A DNA stretch of 64,000 nt, taken from the NCBI GenBank assembly GCA_026874595.1, contig CM049307.1, positions 62,526,370-62,590,369 of the forward strand, written 5' to 3'. This DNA comes from Sipunculus nudus (Eukaryota > Annelida > Sipuncula > Golfingiida > Sipunculidae). Positions 59,607-64,000 of this stretch are shown here, one piece after another (the first letter of the stretch is position 1; every line of letters begins with the position of its first letter). A model generated the notes under the pieces. It did no database searches and was not told the DNA's origin. It saw only the letters and a program-made list of their open reading frames with translations. A program made the translations under genes and the position numbers.

Positions 59607-60349
59607 TGCTTGCTAGTTCATTTTCATTTATTTAATCTGGTTCCTCCTAGGAGCAGTCACCATGGTTATGGCCCAGAGTGTCACGCAGGACACGAGTTAA
59701 CAAGGATTGGATGGAAATGTAGTTTCACGCAGGACAGTATGGGATTGCATCCCACGCAGCACAAAGTAACGTGATAAGCTATAGTAGTTTCCCAAAACAA
59801 GCCGCCACTACATCGGAAACACCATTATTCTGCTTCTTGGTCATCTCGTATTGATCATATCTCATTCAGACTGAGATACTTTTAAAAAGTTTATTGGAAA
59901 ATTTAATGCTAATATCGATTGAGAACGGACGGGGAGCCCATATGTGTGCGGGACACTGTATGAGAGTACTTCGTGCATAAAACTATTGGACGGGATTGTA
60001 ACAATCTTGCTCAAAGACACAAGCTTGATCCTAAATTGAAAGGTAAATGCAAAGGTTTGCATGACCCAGGTCGCTGTGATAACTGGTAAATTTTGTCTGG
60101 GTTGATTTACCTGATCCCTCTGTTTGACATAGAAATGCCATTGAAGGAAGCCACAACAGACAAAGAAGGTTACGCAGGACACCGCGGTGGACATCATGAT
60201 GTACCAATGTACATCGGCCAGGTGATGTCGCGTCAACCAATCAGCGTCCGGGGGAAACACCGGGGTCGTGTTGTTTATGTCATCTTCCGTTGGGTTCTTG
60301 GTTTCCGCTGATTGTTTGATGAAATGGACGATGATAATCATCCAGTCAC
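55655..60349 (-). CDS. Fatty-acid-hydroxylase/sterol-desaturase family protein, five joined exons
   Basis: Exons 60349-60111, 58665-58530, 57796-57530, 56852-56732 and 55787-55655 join in phase at GT-AG introns. They encode about 297 aa (about 306 with the tentative exon at 63.7 kb), the family's usual size. The product should be a multi-pass ER membrane di-iron enzyme acting on a sterol or lipid. The three histidine boxes are HRFLH, HKWHH and HHDHHHKYFH, and 'FSATAMHPVEF' matches the conserved HP after box 2. Hydrophobic segments lie around WYIMMSTAVSCVTFFVCCGF, GGSYSGVIACYIL, SWLFLIGSTVLLYLFSDGMM and IIFQTILASPIFIIPVYSG. The C-terminus (LKLWDWMHDTLHKDNRIYSE) fits the 'LWDxxxGT' end of C5-sterol-desaturase-like proteins. 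The substrate cannot be told from sequence; lathosterol-oxidase-like or FAXDC2-like are the alternatives. Confidence 0.85.
55788..56731 (-). other. Desaturase-like gene, last intron
   Basis: Bounded by a GTAGGT donor and a TTTTTCTGCAG acceptor. Contains the dispersed repeat fragment at 56290-56500. Confidence 0.75.
56290..56500 (+). repeat. Dispersed repeat fragment (GGCGGAGG type)
   Basis: 'gcctccgccatgagg', 'cgttcgtgtttgtgtgcg', 'aacataacttacacaaatcc', 'gggaatgggccattgaaga' and 'attagattttggtgtggatc' match the reversed copy at 49035-49320. Lies in the last intron of the desaturase-like gene. Confidence 0.6.
56732..56852 (-). CDS. Desaturase-like gene, exon with histidine box 3
   Basis: Acceptor CTGACAG|GGGCG, donor CACAA|GTAGGT. 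Encodes AFITVLLYIYYYGMMDHSGI through PTIHHDHHH. The lysine after box 3 is split across the next intron (AA|G). Confidence 0.9.
56853..57529 (-). other. Desaturase-like gene, intron
   Basis: Bounded by a GTAAGT donor and a CTGACAG acceptor; nothing else recognised inside. Confidence 0.75.
57530..57796 (-). CDS. Desaturase-like gene, exon with histidine boxes 1 and 2
   Basis: Acceptor TTCACAG|GTACAACG, donor CTCAG|GTAAGT. Carries HRFLH and HKWHH, the first two di-iron-binding motifs, eight residues apart (PYLYKYI between plus box edges), and the conserved AMHP. Confidence 0.9.
57797..58529 (-). other. Desaturase-like gene, intron
   Basis: GTAAGT donor and TTCACAG acceptor; AT-rich with no internal feature recognised. 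Confidence 0.75.
58530..58665 (-). CDS. Desaturase-like gene, second recognised exon
   Basis: Acceptor CTACTTTCAG|CCAGAG, phase 0; donor GGTG|GTAAGT leaving one base. Encodes PEKWKCQPDRFLTPEDERHE and a glycine-rich membrane segment. Confidence 0.8.
58845..59545 (+). mobile_element. Decayed non-LTR retrotransposon reverse transcriptase fragment
   Basis: Reading across shifted plus-strand frames gives KTKVMTSGNAPAIVEDE, then IYNAVVVPTLLNGAETWATT, RLDAFVLRCLRAILKVKEW, and a C-terminal DLTSIGMTLQEAESMTSSWE. These match the post-palm and C-terminal part of LINE reverse transcriptases (the 'K-KTKVM' and 'Y-AVV-PTLLYGAETW' lines). Frameshifts and missing catalytic motifs show it is dead. It lies antisense in an intron of the desaturase-like gene. 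A longer ORF in another frame here is an artefact. Confidence 0.75.
59556..59604. repeat. (GA)n microsatellite
   Basis: Uninterrupted GA run directly after the retrotransposon fragment, possibly grown from its 3' tail. Confidence 0.95.
60111..60349 (-). CDS. Desaturase-like gene, exon with N-terminal membrane segment
   Basis: Acceptor TTGTTGCAG|GTGACTGG and donor GATCAG|GTAAAT. Two bases complete a codon from an upstream exon. An in-frame ATG two codons later (60341) could also be the start if the upstream exon is non-coding. Encodes DWMIIIVHFIKQ through HFYVKQRDQ. Confidence 0.75.
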
Positions 60350-61824
60350 CTGCAACAAATATGAAAAAATATATATGTTTGTTGGTGTAAGCTTATTGAT
60401 TGTACCTGCAATATTTTGTTCGATTTTTTCAAGCTTTCCTTCTATCAGCTTAAATATGTGTTTATTTGTCTGTGTTTTTTGCGAGACTGTCTCTTTATAA
60501 ATTTGAAATCAGTCATTGTACGGTATGACCCACCACAAATTGCAACAGAAATCATTTTGTCACCATTCGTCTCTGGAAATGCGTCTGGGTGCACATATTA
60601 AAAGTCTAGCAAAATATTATGAGTGGAACAATGTTGAATTTGTATGAATCACCCTGAAAGCCAGAAACTTTTAAGTGTACGAGAGTGATGAACAAATATT
60701 TAGTGCTGGTTCATAAAATTGAAATTATTTGCCACATTTGCATAATTAAGACAGTAAGCATGCAATGTAGGAACAGAGTTGAACCTTAATTCTCTTATAT
60801 ATGAGGTGAATACATATTTGAGCACCACAAAGGTTAAGACGCTTGCCAGGAAAAATACATACAAAATGGCAGATTTCTCAATAAAGACGGCATCTAATAT
60901 CACAAAGTTTACCGACATATTGGTCATTGGACCAATATGCAAAATATACTAGTATTTTTAGTGGTAACATCTACGTTTACATACTTAATGAGAGCCAAAA
61001 TAGTTGTTTAAGCTTACCTTTATTTTCATAATTAATTACAGCCCTGGTAAACCTTCGCTTATTAGGTCTGCCCTTTTGATAATTGGTTCCTTCCGCGAGA
61101 CTGACTGTCCATCTATAATTGTCTTTCTTTTATCAGAAGACTAGTTGCAATAAAATGATGTGAGCTATATTTTTTCTTACCATTAAAAATCGCAGTAAGA
61201 TAGCTTGCAGCGATCCGAGATTCCTTTTGCGTACATTATATCGAGGGCTCCATGAGTCATTGCTTTAATACTTTTATATGATGATTGATGATGATATCTC
61301 TATGTCGTCATGTGTTCTCTTGAATGTACTGTCCAAAAATATTTCAAATAACTGATGTATGATCACTTGTCGAATCCCAACCCATTAAATATATCTTATG
61401 TGGCTCCCAGAGAGCCGTCGCGGAAACAAGTGCATGGTTGTTCAGTCAGTGAGGATATTTATAGTTCGATAAAAAATGTAAAAAATGTCTGGGTTTTATT
61501 TTCGTTTACTATAAATTGTTTTGATAGAGACCAGTACAAAGACGAAAAATTCCTTTATTTTACTGGAAAATTGCAACTTCAAGAAAAATTGTATGTCTAT
61601 AGATCAAACAATGATTAAAGTCAGTAACAACAGAGAGCTGCAAGAGTAACAATTATGATATTTCACCAAAGTTGGTACACTTTGAATACCATATATCCCA
61701 CAGAAGCATATGGAAATTTCCTATAATTCTTGGGTTGATCTGAATAACTTTATCAATTGTCTTATATATAATGGTTCCATGTTAACCCTTGCCTCTAGCC
61801 TCTTTATTTAATTTATTTGGACTA

Positions 61825-61880
<56 letters not shown>

Positions 61881-63085
61881 TGTCACATTATTAGCTAATA
61901 TTAGCTCACCAATCATATAGTTTGCCCCTGGTCATCAGGTTGTGCGGAAATGTACTTTTACCAGACATAAATTTATATTTCTCTCAACCTACAAAGAATG
62001 AACAAAGTTGGAAATCTTTTTGCCGCAGGTCATGTTTTTTAATTTTTTTTTTCAGCTGAGTATCTCTATCTTTGACAACCATACATATGTACAAGTTTAA
62101 AGCCTTCTAGTTACTTCGTTGGATTCAAACTTCACATATAAGGCACTCATCACTAAAGAAAATACCCTTTTGACTTTTGTGTGTGTGTGTGTCTGTTACT
62201 GGACATAAGAGGAACAGCCTTACCGAGTTTTGGGTTGAAAGGTCGAGGTCACAAGATATTGTCCGCTTTGATTGCAGATGATGAACTCTTAGGGGTGATT
62301 TATGTAATTTCAATAATCAAATTTATGGGTCTAAATGAAAGGTTAATTAGTGCAAAATGAATATTTTGTGTTGAAGGTAAAAAGAAGCAATTCTTCTCCG
62401 AAGCGAACGAAAACAAATAGAACACGTTCTATTTTTGTCGTTCGGATATGATCGTTCGGATTAGATATGTATTCACCAATATGACAAAGGGTTCTAATTT
62501 TTCATTCGTACAGCAAATGTTCGTTCGGACGCATCCGAGCAAACAAGATGCGTGCGAACGAATGGGCCTAAATGCCTCCGACTAAAAGTCATTCAAAATT
62601 ACTATTCACACCAAACCCGAACGATATTTTTGGTTTCGATCGAGGATTTTTCGTATCCGAAATCGTATTGGAAAGCCCTATTGGCAATATATCAGATGCA
62701 CTGTAATACTGGTTTTATAGGCCTTACAGAAAAATTTCGAATATTTCTGAACTTGAAAAATGATTTTCTCATTCATTAGACGTTCATCTCCAACTGTACC
62801 GACTGTTCTGCCTTGAAATTTCATGAAAATATATTATTTACTTATATCATGCCTTACTGATATAATGGCAGGGTTATATACCCAAGTCAGAATTGGCTGA
62901 TTTACATCATTTGTTAAAGTTATGATTAAAAATATATAAAATATTTGATTTTTCTTTCCAAGAAATATAAATTATTATGTAATTCATGTAAAAATTCGTG
63001 TTTGAAAATATATTCTATCCAGGTATAATTGAAAATAAAAGGAAATTGGTAGGTACCAGGCTATAACTTGCCTTTAAAAATAATT
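60350..63085 (-). other. Probable first intron of the desaturase-like gene or upstream sequence
   Basis: No exon recognised. Contains a (TA)n tract at about 61826-61879, a (GT)n at about 62172-62192 and a CpG-rich patch at 62380-62640 with recurring GTTCGGA/CGAACGA words. Confidence 0.45.
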
Positions 63086-63096
63086 GACGTGACGGC

Positions 63097-63267
63097 ATGG
63101 ACAAGTTAGCTCCATCCACCTTGGACGCGTTTGCTAGGTTGGACATCAAGCAAATGAAAGCGTGCTGTTTATACACGCGGAACCGGCACTTCAGCCGTAT
63201 ATCGCACAAGATTGCAAACAGTATTAATTTCATCATGCAAGAACGCACCATTAGGTTTAAAGTGTAA
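63097..63267 (+). other. Small ORF in the inverted-repeat segment, unknown
   Basis: 56 codons starting MDKLAPSTLDAFARLDIKQM and ending RTIRFKV. No family recognised. Its ATG lies in the left arm of the inverted repeat. It may be accidental. Confidence 0.15.
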
Positions 63268-63742
63268 ATATGGAGGCTACACAGATAATTTAAATATAAA
63301 ATTGAGAAGTCTGATGAATTTGCGCCTGTTTCTGCTCGATACAGCTGGTGTCAGAGAACGAATCAGCTGACCCCTCGCATCAGCCATGACACCTCAGAGG
63401 CTGGTTAAAACTGACTTGTTCAAGTCTAGCAGAACAAATTTGAAAAAAACAAACAAAGAAACATTTATTAAAATATTTGTTTATCAACTAGTGTGCAGTT
63501 TTAAAAAAATTAAATATGACAACGTAAAAATGAAAATTCTGTTGTTTATATACCGGTACTGACACTAGTTTGAATATTTTTTTATTAATTTCAATTAATA
63601 AGGGGATTTGACAAATTTAACAATTTTAAATAGTTAAAAAATCTCTGCTTTAGCAAGACATATTTAGCAAGACTTCCTAAAATGTTTATATAAAAAAAGT
63701 TATTTCCCCCCCCCCGACAGATTCTTTACAAGTCGCTTTTAC

Positions 63743-63767
63743 ACTGTATAGAAGCAAACTCGTCCAT
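63743..63767 (-). CDS. Tentative first coding exon of the desaturase-like gene
   Basis: ATG at 63767 encodes MDEFASIQ plus one base, then a donor (CAGT|GTAAAAG). That one base joins the two left over at the next exon (60349) to make a Cys codon, so the phase fits. The donor is weak and the intron would be about 3.4 kb. The alternative is translation from the ATG at 60341 with a non-coding first exon. Confidence 0.25.
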
Positions 63768-64000
63768 GCCGTCACGTCGTTACGCCTGTTGCGCATGCAT
63801 ACAGGTCCCTTTACGTGTTCTTTGGAAACGTTCTCTCAGAAAAATGACTCTCACGTAGCTTGCCTTTATGTACTCACACCAGGTAAATAGATTGCTTTGT
63901 CCATAGCACATCAAGTATGTATAACTATTGAACACGCTGGACCAATGATCGAGCGAAACGAGTTCTTAAAACACGCTAACATACGGCCAAGTTCAGACTG

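Larger units (their letters stand above)
63086..63778. mobile_element. Inverted-repeat-bounded segment (possible MITE)
   Basis: A 22-bp inverted repeat with one mismatch bounds about 0.7 kb: GACGTGACGGCATGGACAAG then TT at 63086-63107, and its reverse complement (A/G change) at 63757-63778. No flanking target duplication is evident. The interior has no transposase. Alternatively it is an inverted duplication of a promoter/start region, because both arms carry ATGGAC. Confidence 0.5.

Noticed and set aside
59101-59616. 171-codon plus-strand ORF downstream of the RT fragment
   Set aside because: The recognisable LINE protein lies in other frames; this frame ends in (GA)n-encoded Glu-Arg repeats.

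Overview
This is a stretch of animal nuclear DNA, most likely from a lophotrochozoan and probably a bivalve mollusc. The sequence is AT-rich, with long microsatellites ((TA)n, (GA)n, (GT)n, (AAT)n, poly-C/G). Its genes are sparse, and at least one is split by GT-AG introns. Most of the window is dispersed repeats of the short modular kind I associate with bivalve genomes. The species call is inference; the eukaryotic call is seen directly.

Left part (1-33.76 kb). I find no convincing protein-coding gene here. It is strikingly poor in CpG and looks like one long intronic or gene-body tract. It holds decayed transposable elements: a fold-back element at 12.45 kb, a Helitron-like copy at 13.95-16.4 kb, a Tigger/pogo remnant at 17.88-18.88 kb, two copies of a TTAA-flanked MITE at 22.5 and 33.3 kb, and a hAT-like element with tandem modules at 25.4-27.2 kb. 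It also holds a minisatellite at 5.86-6.41 kb and several non-repetitive patches that look like cis-regulatory elements (1.04-1.44, 11.17-11.46, 23.66-23.99 and 32.16-32.43 kb). At about 33.76 kb CpG frequency changes abruptly. Just beyond, a minus-strand TATA-like box (34.10 kb) and a strong splice donor (33,839) suggest a non-coding first exon of a gene that runs leftward out of the window.

Middle part (34-49.7 kb). CpG content is normal. A repeat at 36.94-39.42 kb is interrupted by a 2.3 kb Helitron-like insertion built of about six modules of 340 bp. The clearest gene is an intronless plus-strand CDS at 45,272-46,789 (505 aa). It has a signal peptide, a thioredoxin-like domain without CxxC, a possible VHL-beta-like domain and a C-terminal prolyl-4-hydroxylase-type 2OG-Fe(II) oxygenase fold ending in KEEL. 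Two of the three iron ligands appear substituted, so it is predicted to be an ER-lumen pseudoenzyme.

Right part (49.7-64 kb). A minus-strand gene of the fatty-acid-hydroxylase/sterol-desaturase superfamily runs from about 60.35 kb (possibly 63.77 kb) to 55.66 kb. Five exons join in phase at GT-AG introns, and all three histidine boxes are present. Its introns contain a LINE reverse-transcriptase remnant, a (GA)n tract and a fragment of another dispersed repeat. The two genes point toward each other about 8.9 kb apart, and nothing in the sequence links their functions.
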